Notes under the pieces: model-generated
Told to the model about the DNA's origin: nothing
Database searches by the model: none
What the model saw: the letters and a program-made list of their open reading frames with translations, nothing else
From: Blepharisma japonicum
Lineage: Eukaryota > Ciliophora > Heterotrichea > Heterotrichida > Blepharismidae
Reading direction: 5' to 3'
DNA: 64,000 bases
NCBI GenBank assembly: GCA_949751835.1
Contig: CATKHK010000032.1
Coordinates: 62,001-126,000 of the forward strand
Part shown: piece after piece, positions 10,901 through 21,660 of the stretch
How positions within the stretch are numbered: position 1 is the stretch's first letter
Layout of the letters: each line of letters opens with the position of its first letter
Program-made: the position numbers and the translations under genes

Positions 10901-12042
10901 ACAACGCACAGTCTGATAAGCGAAATTTTACTATTACTCTGGATAGGGAATCCAAAAAATTATCAGGAGATCCTGACCTTAAGCTAGCAAGAGATTTAGT
11001 TGCAAAGGATAATGAAATTTCTATGCTTCAATTAAAACTAGATGCTGCGAGCCATCAATGTGAAGAGCTTGAAGAGTATAATAGAGAGCTAAAAGGTAAG
11101 GAGTCTAGCTGGAGGCAAAAACTTGAGCAAGAGGTCATAAAGCATACTCAAGAAATGCAAGCTTTACGAATCCAATTAAGCCAAAAACCAGCTGAAATAG
11201 AAAGGCCTGATAATGATAAAGAATTGAAAATTTTGAAGCAAAATTTAAGGTCTTTGGAATCAGAAAACTCAAGCTTAAAATCACAATTAAAATCCCAAGA
11301 TGAAGAATTATCTGAAACTAGGGCCAATGAAACAAGGCTCAGAGATCAGCTTAAGAAAGCCCAAGATGAGTATACAAGTAAAGCTAATAAGCTCAGCAAA
11401 GCAGAATCTGAAAATTATGAAAATATTCAAAAGCAATTACAGCAAAACCTAGAAGAACTCCAAAAGGTTGTAGACTCTCAAAGAGATGAAAACGAAGAGC
11501 TTCACGAAGAAATGGAAACTCTCAAAGGAGACGTAAATCGCATGGCCTCCCTCGAGCGCTTCTATAAAGATGAAATCTCCAAACTCCAAAAGCAAAACAA
11601 AGAAAAATACCAACAGCTTAAAGACTTAGAATCTCAGCTTGAGCAGCTTCATACTGAAAAACTAGAACTTTCTAAGCAGAAAATAGAACAAGACACCTTA
11701 ATTGCCCATCTCCAAAACTCAGAAGAAGAAAAACGTAATGCAAAAAAATTAAAATCCACAATAGAGGCCCAAGAAGAAGAAATTGAAGAGCTCGCCAAAG
11801 AACTGGAAGCAAGCAAACAGGTTTATGCCACATTAGTTACTTTATTGAAATTTAAAAATACAGAAATCGAACATTATAAGAATTGGCAAGCAGGAAGGAG
11901 TGATAAAGACTACCAAAAAGAAATAGGAGATTTGAAGTATCAGGAACAAAATCTGCTTGAAAAGTAATTTTTATATAGGCTTGATGAGCAAATGACTGCG
12001 TTAAATGCAGAAGAGGAGGATACAAGTGAAGAGGATGATTAA
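7933..12042 (+). CDS. Unconventional myosin heavy chain
   Basis: An actin-based motor, about 1364 residues. An N-terminal SH3-like segment (GDLIWIYPHDELSWAPGEI) precedes a complete motor: P-loop GESGSGKTEAAK from residue 153, switch I NSSRFGKF near 208, switch II region LLDIYGFE near 430, the actin-binding and SH1-helix region (RQLRCAGMLESIRIRKAGY). IQ-like light-chain sites begin near residue 757 (AVRIQALFRGHKQKKKY). The tail from about residue 950 is coiled coil, implying dimerisation. I see no DIL, MyTH4 or FERM domain, so the class is unresolved. A 15-nt intron at 11964-11978 separates a short last exon ending NAEEEDTSEEDD; without splicing the protein ends 20 residues earlier. It converges on the next gene with 9 bp between stops. 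Confidence 0.95.
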
Positions 12043-12051
12043 TGAAATAAT

Positions 12052-12933
12052 TTACATTATAGATGAAGATAAACTACGGCGGGACGATAAAGTTTCGTCC
12101 GGCCGAAATCTGTGAGATTCTTCGAGAAGCTTGGTAATCTTGTTTATTTCTCGTTTATATTGGTCGTAACCGGATTTTAAAGCAGAAATTTCTTTGTCGA
12201 TTTGGGAAATTTCTTGATTTTTTTCTGATAAAATTTTGCTTATTTTTAGAGAGTTAAGTTTTGAGGAATTTTTGGAAAATTTTGGCTTGTCTTTGTAGGC
12301 AATTTCTAGTTGTACTCGTTTTGCCCTGTCTTGAGTTAAAAGATTTTTTAGCTGATCTATTTCTTCTTCTAAATACAAAATTTCTTCATTTACATCCTCT
12401 GGGTCTCCTATCTCTTCAAACTCCTCTATCTGCAGTTTCAGCTCTTTCTGTAAAATTGCATAATTTTCGCAGGCTTCTTTTATTTCTTCTAATCTCTGTG
12501 TGGATTTTTCACTAATTTGTCCAACTTGACCAATTTTTTGTTTAAGTTCCATGCATTCAGTTTGGCAAGCTTGCAAAGCTTGCTCTAGTTCTTTTCCTTC
12601 ATCTTCTAGCATGGAAATTTCTATATTATTGGTTTCTTGTTTTTGAAAACCTTCTAAAAATTGGTTTCTTATTTTAAGCTCCAAATTTTCTTTTTCTAGT
12701 CTTTCTATTCTTTCCATTAGATTTTCACTATCTTGCAGCTTGCCGCTATAGCCTTCGATTATGCCTGAAATTTCTTGATTTTCTTTTTGGGTTTTTTTGA
12801 TTTTAAGCTCAAGTTCATCAATTTCGCTTTTGCATTGTTGGTAGAGGCTATCCTTGATGATTTTTTCAGGAGTTTGCAGCTCATTGATCCGAAGTTCGCC
12901 AAAATCAATAAAAGAGTCAACGTCTTTATCCAT
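12052..12933 (-). CDS. Coiled-coil protein, unknown
   Basis: A 293-residue protein, almost entirely heptad-type coiled coil from residue about 30 to 280 (for example ERIERLEKENLELKIRNQFL). Short polar ends: N-terminus MDKDVDSFIDFGELRINEL and a Ser/Arg-rich C-terminus. I recognise no family; coiled-coil structure alone does not tell function. No intron or in-frame TGA. It is convergent with, and only 9 bp from, the myosin gene. Confidence 0.75.
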   Translation of the reverse strand: MDKDVDSFIDFGELRINELQTPEKIIKDSLYQQCKSEIDELELKIKKTQKENQEISGIIEGYSGKLQDSENLMERIERLEKENLELKIRNQFLEGFQKQETNNIEISMLEDEGKELEQALQACQTECMELKQKIGQVGQISEKSTQRLEEIKEACENYAILQKELKLQIEEFEEIGDPEDVNEEILYLEEEIDQLKNLLTQDRAKRVQLEIAYKDKPKFSKNSSKLNSLKISKILSEKNQEISQIDKEISALKSGYDQYKREINKITKLLEESHRFRPDETLSSRRSLSSSIM

Positions 12934-13646
12934 TATAAAAATTAAAATATTATTTGGAAATAATGAAATATTACTTTTTTACTGTAATTATAAAAATGAG
13001 GAAAATAAAGGCTAAAGAAAATTGATATAGTTCAAGCATTATTTGTATACTTCATAATTGGCGAATATAGGAAATAAGGATTAAAATAGTAAAGGCATCA
13101 TATCTTCGCTAGAGGCTCAATATATGGAATTATATGATAATAGAAGGTATTGTAGGATCTACCGTATGGGATTGCCTAAAAGCTTGTTTTCTGAGATTAA
13201 TTAAAAGCAATATTATACTAATATTTAATCATTAAATAGGAAAATTAAGTCTAAGAAATTTAGGGTTGCAGCAATTTATTATTAGAGTCTTCTGCTTGAT
13301 TAACTAAATTTTAGAGCAAAGAATTTCCATTTTAATTCTATAAAAGCTGCAGTAATATTAATTGAAGAGTAATTGTTCCAAAATCTTTTTTGTGCTATTA
13401 GATTTCCTTATAAGTATCTTATAAAGGGACAAATTAGCCCAATAAAATGAAAATAAAATTTATAATTTGATAGATATGACTAGCGAATGGCATCAATGTA
13501 AATAATTTTTACTATTTCCATTTGAAAATTCTATATCTCATAATATAATTAAATAATAGCTTTATAGCACATCCTATCCAAAACAAATTTAATATTAAAT
13601 CTAGGGTTAAATGATTATTTAAAATTACCAAAACATTTATTCAACG
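12934..13646. other. Intergenic region with no supported gene
   Basis: About 710 bp between divergent genes, AT-rich. The only short frame that caught my eye is 26 codons long at 13124-13204 on the plus strand and is too short to call. It should contain promoters for both flanking genes. Confidence 0.5.
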
Positions 13647-15917
13647 ATGAGAATAATAGTCCGCTACCTAGAGCAGAATATTGAGCTAATCGTCGACTCT
13701 AATGCTAAAGTCAAAGATCTTCAATTAGAAATCAACAGAGTCACCTCCATTCCTCCAAATTTGCAAAAATTAAGTTTTCTTAATTCAGGGAATAAAGTAA
13801 AAATAATATAGGTATCCCTTCCTTCTTCCTCCAAACTTTCCTATTACAACATCAAAGACCGCAGTGTCCTATTTCTTGAGCAAGTATTTTTCAAATAGAA
13901 AACCATTGACAACCCTCAATCCCCTGGTGAAGACGTCCGCATTGTTAGAAGATACTCCCATCAAGCATCCCAAGACGAAATCAGCACTATTTACCAAGAA
14001 CAAAATGCTCATAGAGCTATGAGCTATTGTTATGAAAGCGAAAATTCAAATAATCTCGCTGAATGGATTACCAAAGTTGTTATTGCCTGCAGAGAAGGCA
14101 ATGCAGAAGGTTTAATAGAGACTTTACAAGACTATCAATCTTGAAGAGGCAGCAAACTTCAAGAAGAAGATGTAGGAGAACTTTTAAATAGTCCTTATAA
14201 TGGCCAATGAAGCTGCATTCACTATGCCTGCTATATGAACCATGTAAATATTCTTAAAGAGCTGCTAGAGCTTGGCGTAAACTGTAATAATATTACTGAT
14301 GACCAATGGACACCTTTGCAAATTTCATCATACCAAGGGAATATCCATTGTGTGGAGCTTTTATTGGCACACCCGCTTATACAGATTGACTTAATGACTG
14401 CAGTCAGAGGTTCAGCGTTACATATGGCAGCTGTAAGAGGGCATTTTGAGATAGTCAAACTTTTATTAGAAAATAAAGCTGATATAGGATTAGAAGACCC
14501 TGATCATAAAACTGCGCTGGAACTGTCTTCTGATAGAAAAATTGCAGAGTTGATCCCTAAATACAACGGAGTCAAAATGCTAGAAAGATTTGGGCAGAAA
14601 AATTATGAGAGACCGCTGGGATTTTGTGGAGAAGTTTGGAGTACTGGGACGTGATATATAAATGATAAAATTGTGTTTTTGATATTGGACTCGGAAAAAG
14701 GCAATTTTATACATTATGATCACAGAGACTCGTATATAGAAGAAAAACAGCCTGAAATAACGGTGCCGTTTGAAGATATAACGAAGGTCATTGCTGATGA
14801 AGCTTTAAATGATAAATACTTTTTTTCAGTCGTAACAAAAGATATTACCTTGAAATATTACACACAGTATCAAGATATGACTGAAGAATGGACCAGAAGG
14901 ATTGATTGGTGTATAGTCTATTTCCATCATGAAGCCAGACTAAAAAATGCTAAAGCATTTACAGTCCCTAAAAAAATCCCGGTAAAATCACATAAAAAAA
15001 TAGTATATGAAGAAGAGCCATATGAAAATATAGGAGAATCTGCAATTAAAAAAAGCAGCTTTGAAGTATTAGGGGAGATTGGATCTGGAAGCTTCGGAAA
15101 TGTATATCAAGTAAGAAAAAAAGACTCAGGCGAAATTTTTGCGATGAAAGCACTAAGTAAACCTATGCTGATTTCGAAAAATCAGCTTAAATATGCTGTG
15201 GCTGAGTGCAAAATATTGAAAGCTATTAAATTTCCATTTATAGTCAGGCTTTATTGGGCTTTTCAATCACAAAGCTACCTTTATATGATATTGGAATACT
15301 GCCCAAACGGCGATTTTTCCAGTCTGTTACAATTAGCAGGCCATTTATCAACTGAAGTCGCGAAATTTTATATCGCAGAAATGATCCTTGCTATCGAATA
15401 TCTCCATTCTTTTGATATCATTTATAGAGACCTCAAGCCTCAAAATTTGCTTTTGGATAGCGAAGGACATATAAAATTGACTGATTTCGGCCTTTCTAAA
15501 GAAAATGTCTCAGATAATGAACCAGCTATGTCTTTTTGTGGCTCTCCCGCTTATCTCCCTCCTGAAGTTTTAGCCCAAACTGGCTGTGGCAAATCAGCTG
15601 ATATTTATAGCATTGGGACTAATTTATATGAAATGCTTGTAGGAAAGCCTCCGTTTTATACAGAAAATGTAGCAAAGCTCTACAAAAGAATTAGCAAGTC
15701 AAGCATTAAATTTCCTGAAGACATTAATGAAGATGCAAAGGATTTAATACAAAAAGTCATGGTAAAAAATCCTGAGGAACGACCTCTTATTCATGAAGTC
15801 AAAGCACATAGATTTTTTGAAGGGTTAGACTGGGATAATATGCTGCAAAAAAAGATGACTCCTCCTATCAATATAAAAAATCTAAGAAATCTACGAGCTT
15901 CACATGTGATTTCTTAG
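13647..15917 (+). CDS. Ubiquitin-like / ankyrin / PH / AGC-type protein kinase fusion
   Basis: A 746-residue multidomain kinase. Residues 1-75 look like a ubiquitin-like fold (MRIIVRYLEQNIELIVDSNA..., with the strand-helix pattern and a PPNLQKLSF segment). Residues about 150-290 hold ankyrin repeats (GQWSCIHYACYMNHVNILKE, DDQWTPLQISSYQGNIHCVE, GSALHMAAVRGHFEIVKLLL). A PH-like domain follows (FLILDSEKGNFIHYDHRDSY up to the WTRRIDWCIVYF helix). The kinase begins near residue 462: G-loop GEIGSGSFGNVY, lysine FAMKALSK, catalytic loop YRDLKPQNLL, DFG motif TDFGLS, activation loop SFCGSPAYLPPEVL, which is AGC-like. All catalytic residues are present. Two phase-0 15-nt introns lie at 13797-13811 and 13884-13898. 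Three in-frame TGA codons are Trp. Stop is TAG. Substrates unknown. Confidence 0.9.
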
Positions 15918-16212
15918 GCTTGTAGGAGATTGTCGTAAGTAATTATTAATCACTGTTGATATCAGAAAAATAATTAAATACTAAAGTAAGCTACTTATAA
16001 AGTCATCATTTAGATGACTTAGACGTTATATAATTCTAGAGTAATTTTTAATATCAAATAGCAAAGGAATTCATATTCTGACTCTATTTTTCTATTTAAT
16101 TGCAATTTTCTCATTTTTCATTGCCTTCGGTATATCCAGCTCATTATTTCTAAATAAAACTCCCATTTATTAACAATTCTATTAAAAATATGTGTTGTAA
16201 TCATAAAAGATA

Positions 16213-17247
16213 ATGTCATCTCTTCAAAGGCTACTTGGCGACGGAAGGGACACAAGCTCCGAAGATAACACCAGTTCCTCAAGCGAAGTTTACACCTATC
16301 TAGCCCCATGAGCAGTGTATTCTTTTAATTTTTCAAGTAATCCTCACTATCCTTTTCAGCTTGCTTTAGGCTCCTTTATAGAAGACACCAACAACAGTAT
16401 ACAAATAATCCAGCTGCTTCCAGAACAAGCCCGATTTGAGGTAAAAACTACCATTCCACATACATACGCTCCAACCAAAATAATGTGAATTCCTGATCTT
16501 GAAGGCTCACATCCCCACCTAATGGCCACTTCAAGTGACCACTTGCGTATCTGGCGACAAGACGAGTCTGGACTGAATTCAGTATCAAGCCTCGTGAATA
16601 ATCGTCACAGTGACTACTGTGGCCCAATCACCAGTTTTGACTGGAATTCTAATGACTTGACGATGATTGGGACTGCCAGCATTGATTCGACATGTACTAT
16701 ATGGGATATTGAGAGGCAAGCTATGAAAAAGCAGATATTGACACATACAAAGGAAGTTAACGATATTGCGTTTGGACATGATCCCAATATTTTCGCTAGT
16801 GTAGGTGCTGATGGGTCAGTCCGAAGGTTCGACTTAAGAAGCTTAGAACAGTGCACAATCCTGTATGAAAGCCAAGGGTATATCCCATTACTTAGACTTG
16901 CTTGAAATAAAATTGACCCAAATTATATAGCGATTATTATGATGGACTCTCCTACTGTGACCATTTTAGATGTTAGGTCTCCAGGGATGCCTTTAGCAGT
17001 GCTCCAAAGCCATCAGAATTTTGTAAATGCGATATCGTGGGCACCTAACTCAAGTTGTTATATATGTACAGCTGGAGATGACAGACAAGCCTTGATATGG
17101 GATTTAAGAAGAAGTTTAGGAGAAATAAGAGAGCCTATGATGGTTTATAATGCAGAGGCAGAAATTATAAACCTCAGCTGGTCAGTACTGCAGCCTAACT
17201 GGGTAGCTATAGCTTATAATAAAAGTCTCCAATTACTAAAGCTTTAA
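16213..17247 (+). CDS. DCAF7: DCAF7/WDR68 WD40-repeat scaffold protein
   Basis: A 344-residue WD40 propeller, nearly the length of animal DCAF7 (342). The match to DCAF7/WDR68 (plant TTG1 family) is strong along the whole chain: YTYLAPWAVYSFNFS, LALGSFIED, MWIPDLEGSHPHLMATSSDH, TSFDWN, DSTCTIWDIE, FASVGADGSVRRFDLR, PLLRLAWNKIDPNYIA, ISWAPNSSCYICTAGDD, QALIWDLRR. Known members scaffold DYRK/HIPK kinases and serve as receptor for CUL4-DDB1 ligases; that role here is inferred from family. Three in-frame TGA codons fall exactly on Trp positions conserved in the family (APW, MWIP, LAWNK), which is some of the clearest evidence in the window for TGA=Trp. No intron. Confidence 0.95.
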
Positions 17248-17302
17248 TTTGTCTTATAAATAATGGAAAACTTATATAAAAGTCGTTAAACTTCCACATA
17301 TT

Positions 17303-18049
17303 ATGAGCGGAAATAACGTTTACCCATATGAAAGGATTGCCCATCTAGAAAATAACTCATATATTTATGGCGGGCCTGTACCTTTTCCATCAGTCAACAT
17401 TTCTCCTATAGAAGACCATAACCAATCTCTACATGAAAATAATTCAAATGAAGAAGAAAGTGAAGATTTTGTAGAACAAGAAACAGAGGACGATAGAGTA
17501 ATCATCCAAGAAAGCTCATTACAGCAAAGCCCAAATAGGTTTAAGGATATTGAAAGCAGTATTGAAAGACAAATTGTTGAAAAAGAAGCATATTGGTCAA
17601 AAAAATCAGCTGAAATAAGAGAAACCTGGAAGCAGCTGCAGCTGAACAATATAGAAAGATCACAGTCTCCACCTCCAAGAAGGCCATTATCAAATAGAAA
17701 TACATCTCCTGAAAGCTCTAAGCACATCAGGCCAACCTCAACTCGAAATAAATCCAAATCAACTGCAAAAAAATCTAAATATGAGCACATAAATAACAAA
17801 TATTCCAAATTAAACACAAAAAGTCCTTATTGTCGGTCAACGTTTTCCCAAGAAGTGAGAGTCATGGAAAATCAGCCATATACTTATAGTAAAAAAAAGG
17901 TGAAAAAAGGAAATAAAAAGAAAAATTTAGAAGAAGAGATGCTTGATAGGATAATAAAAGTGGTCGAAAAGCATTCAAAACTGTGTCCTCATTTAAAGAG
18001 TGAGGTGGATCAGATTAGAAAAGAGACGCTAAAAGCTAAATGACGGTAA
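17303..18049 (+). CDS. Hypothetical charged protein with C-terminal helix
   Basis: A 248-residue protein, not recognised. The middle is Ser/Pro/Arg-rich and probably disordered (SPPPRRPLSNRNTSPESSK). A helical segment follows the acidic N-terminal part (EAYWSKKSAEIRETWKQLQL), and another closes the protein (EEEMLDRIIKVVEKHSKLCP). A TGA at 18041-18043 is read as Trp, giving the last residues ...KWR and a TAA stop at 18047-18049. No intron. Confidence 0.7.
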
Positions 18050-18174
18050 TGACAAAAATAATGTAAAAATTGCTTATATGTGAAAAGTTTGATGGCGTTA
18101 TTTTATAATTATCATATAGGTCTATAAACAAACAAAAAATAGAAGAAAAATTAAGCCATCATCTTTGGTGTTTG

Positions 18175-19497
18175 TTAATGTCTGAATCTGACTTGATTCC
18201 AGATATTTTTGTTCATTTTTTTCTTGTTTTTATTTTTTTTCTTTTTTCTCTTCCCAATATCTAGTTTTCGATCATATTCGTCCTTTACATATCCAAGCGG
18301 GGCATCGTCTCTTTTCCAGATGCTCTTAAACTCTCCATTTTCATAATTTATTGGCCTTACTTTCATCATTTTTGGCTCATTTTTGTAGTTATTATTTTCT
18401 CTTTTAAAAGGTAAAAAATTCTCACTTTTAGGTTTTTGTGGGACATCTTTTACTTCTAATTTTTCATGAATGTGAAATATCGACGTATCCTCAGGGACGC
18501 TCGTTTCCGCAGTAGATGTAGGCGACTCAATTTGTTTTGTTATACAATTTTTCTTATAAAATAAAATATAAGCAGAGTTGTGATTAATAACCCTTGAAAA
18601 AGACGCTTGAGAAATGCTAGAATCGTTGGCTTCATACCACATGTCATTTGGCGCTTTCACAAAGGCATAATAATGCCCTGACCTACACGTATATCCAACA
18701 TGTATTAGGACTGCATAAAGCTGGTAATCAGACTCGCCTTTTAACAGTAAAAATGGGTCTATTGAAAGTTTGTCTGGGAATTTTACCTGCCTCATGTCTT
18801 TTTTGCCTGTATTTGTGAATCTTTTTAGATGTAGTGTTAATATCATTGGGGCTGTTTTTATGGTATATTGTTTTGTGGCTGGCATTTTAGCTTTGCATCG
18901 TTCACAAAAATATTTGTTTGGGCCGTCTAATTTTTCTTTGCGGCAAAAATGAGCCATGCATTTTTCTAAATCACTTGAAATAACCTCCAAAGAAAGGTCA
19001 AGATAAGGCTCATAAGTTAAAGACTCATATTGACAGGTTTGGCATTGGACTTTGCTCCTTAAAGTTCCACCAAATGTGCTTTGAATGAAATCATTAGGTC
19101 CAAGTCTATTTACCAGGAATCTCAGAAGCTCATGTGCGTCTTCTTGTCTGCCGAGGCTGAACTGCCGTCCAAAACGAGGAATATTCCTTAGAAATTCTTC
19201 AGGAATATTAGATCGGCTTGTGAAAAGTTTTTTCAGGGAGCAAAGGACACAAAAAACCTTATTGCACTGATGCTTTACATTTTGTATGGGTGGTGTATAC
19301 AATAAACACTGCAAAGTCGAGTTCAAAAAACAAGTGTTTCCCAGGTTTTTGAAGCCAGTAGAAACTCCTTGCTTTGATTTTCACTTAAGAAGCTGGGAAT
19401 TCTCATTTGTAGGAGAAGAGCTGATCTGGTTGGCTGCTTCAAACTTAATTCGTCTTGGTAGAAGCTGCTCTTCTTGCCATAGTGAATTTTCTGTCAT
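18175..19497 (-). CDS. Ubiquitin-specific protease (USP36/42-like)
   Basis: A 440-residue cysteine deubiquitinase of the USP/UCH family. The Cys box is GFKNLGNTCFLNSTLQCLLY with catalytic Cys56; the His box is HVGYTCRSGHYYAFVKAPND, followed by MWYEANDSSIS carrying the third catalytic residue. Two CxxC pairs (CQTC; CERC) form the expected zinc finger. Similarity is best to the USP36/USP42/UBP15-17 group. The C-terminal 120 residues are basic and low complexity (KRKKKKNKNKKKMNKN), suggesting nuclear or nucleolar targeting. The true start lies upstream of the Cys box because the frame continues through one TGA (Trp) to the ATG at 19497. No intron. Confidence 0.92.
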
Positions 19498-19753
19498 TGT
19501 TTACAAGCCATTAATATTCTTATTTTTCAAAGAGATTTCTTAAAACTAATAGTTTTCCTTATGATTTCACCCCTGAATAAGATTTTCTATGGTTTGTGTT
19601 GAATATTTATTATGATTTTTCTAAAATTTTGGTTTTGCGAGATTTTTGTGGTATTTTCCATATTAATACCAAAAAAATAGTGATGCAAGATTTATATCTA
19701 TTTATAATAAAAAATCTTATAAGCGTATCATCTAAAAATTTGTTTAAACCAAT

Positions 19754-20410
19754 ATGAAAAATATTAATAATTTTTCAACAAAATATTTACTTATGAGCGA
19801 TAATATTCTCTGTCTTGCTATTGGAAATTTTGATGATAAATCCATCACAGCTGAGCTTATACCAAATACTGCTCTAAAACAGCAAATAAGAAAAGAAATA
19901 TTCGCCCTTCTATCAGAAAAACCAGCCGCAGAATGGCTTATATCAACAGATTCACAATTCGGACTATGAAGTATGATCGCAAATAATAATATCTGCTATA
20001 TGTTTTTAGGCCCAAAAAACTATCCTTCATGTATAGTAAATTCTTTACTTTTTGATATAAAAACAGCATTAAAAGATACGAAACAATCAGAACAAGAAAT
20101 ATTGGAAAGTATGTCAAAAAAGTATCAAAGTGGGGAAGGTAAAATAAAGAATTTAACGACGAATATAAAGCAAGTGCAAGAATTGGCGTATGTAGGAATC
20201 AAAAAAGTGATGGAAAATACAGAAATTGCAGAAAATCTTTCAGGAAAAACTGATGAATTGGCAAGCACAAGCTTTCTGATGAACCAAGAGGCAAAAAAAC
20301 TTGAGCGGCAGATGTATTGAAGAAAAATTAAATTGAAATTCATCGTTGGGATTGCTATTTTATCGGTTCTGCTATATCTAGTAATTCCTTTATTTTCCAA
20401 TGATAATTAA
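19754..20410 (+). CDS. Longin-type R-SNARE (VAMP7-like) with non-Arg zero layer
   Basis: A 218-residue membrane-fusion protein. Residues about 14-125 form a longin domain (NILCLAIGNFDD... NNNICYMFLGPKNYPSCIV). The SNARE helix spans about 130-188, then YWRKIKLK and a C-terminal membrane anchor (FIVGIAILSVLLYLVIPLF). Aligning the helix without gaps to VAMP2 from the valine four residues before its Arg56 to the YWW motif puts Asn155 at the zero layer, where R-SNAREs normally have Arg. Two in-frame TGA codons are Trp, including the Trp next to the membrane anchor. A second ATG at residue 14 (MSDNILCL) could be the real start. No intron. Confidence 0.85.
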
Positions 20411-20533
20411 TATGTTTGAGTGCGGCTTAGGCAAATTTTTATATTGTCGTAATAACCTCAAATTTTGTAATTTTAGAGTTAAAAATTATGGAATAAAATG
20501 CAAAAGTATTGAAATAGCGCTTTATAAAAATAT

Positions 20534-21526
20534 ATGGATCTCTTATATATTGATCTCACCTATAAAGTTCCATCCGATTGCTTATCAAACGCCAGTTTAC
20601 CATATATTGCATTAACCTCATTTCTAATGGCTCCTTTACGAGTTATTGGGTTGAATTACCAATTATCCTCAAGCATTACCCAAACCTCAGTAAACGAAAG
20701 TCTAAAATATTTTAGAGCTTGGAATTCCAAGAGCTACAAGTTTGGCAAAATTATCCCAGATAGAAAAATGAAAATCCCAATATTTAAGAATTACAAAGAA
20801 CTTTTTGCTAAATTATCAAATAGAAAAATGAGGGTTTATTACTCAGCAACTCTCTTAGAAAGTCTTTATTGATGAATTTGTTTTCAATATAAAATTACTA
20901 CTGTAGCTTTAATGGGGGAATCTTTATCGAAAAATCAATATGTAAATATATCAATTTTAGCTGGCGTATTTTCTATATTGGATGTATGAGTACGTCCAAT
21001 AGAGGTAGCAATTACCCGGTTAACATATAATGAGCTCAATTACTTTAAGGATCTGGAGAAGTTAGACATTTTAAACTGAAAGCATTACTTATATGACAGC
21101 TTCTTGCAGAATAAAGACATAATTAATGAAAATCATAAAGATCCTGGACTATTTTGATCTCCATTTGCTGATGGCTTAGTTATTTTTTCAAAACTTGTGT
21201 GTTGATTCTATGCATTAACAGCATATGGAAATGGATGGACCACTGAAAAGTCCATAGACATGCTACTTCTTCACACTTTGCTGTACCCAGCAATTACTGC
21301 ACAGAGAAGATGTGACGTTCAAGACCATTTCTGTCCATTTAGATATAAAAATGCTATTCACGCGCTGATAAAAATTTATTTCACAGAAGGAATAATAGAT
21401 GGACTGTACAGAGGGTTTATATTTAACACTTTATATGCTCTCCCAAAGTACTATTTGATTCCATCCCTATTTTACACTTATTCAAATGCTAAATATGCCA
21501 AATATTTAGACCAGCATAAAGATTAA
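20534..21526 (+). CDS. Mitochondrial-carrier-like (MTCH/SLC25-type) membrane protein
   Basis: A 330-residue protein, weakly resembling the mitochondrial carrier fold. Supporting segments are VWVRPIEVAITRLTY, reminiscent of the PxD/ExxK/R carrier signature, and FRYKNAIHALIKIYFTEGIIDGLYRGFIFN, which matches the loop-helix after an odd carrier helix (nearby 'EG...LYRGF'). Several hydrophobic segments are present (VNISILAGVFSILD). Only one signature is visible, as in divergent MTCH1/2-like members, so transport activity is uncertain. At least eight in-frame TGA codons are read as Trp, the highest density in the window. No intron. Confidence 0.65.
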
Positions 21527-21660
21527 GGCATTTAAAGATTGAGAGAGACTAATACACAATATTAATAAATATTTCCATCTTTAGTAACAAAATTGAATAA
21601 AATTAAAAAATTTTCCATTTACGAAGATTCTAAACTTTCAATAATAAATAATAATTTTTC

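Noticed and set aside
13124-13204. 26-codon plus-strand frame from ATG to TAA
   Set aside because: Too short, in an AT-rich spacer, with no recognisable motif; chance is likely.
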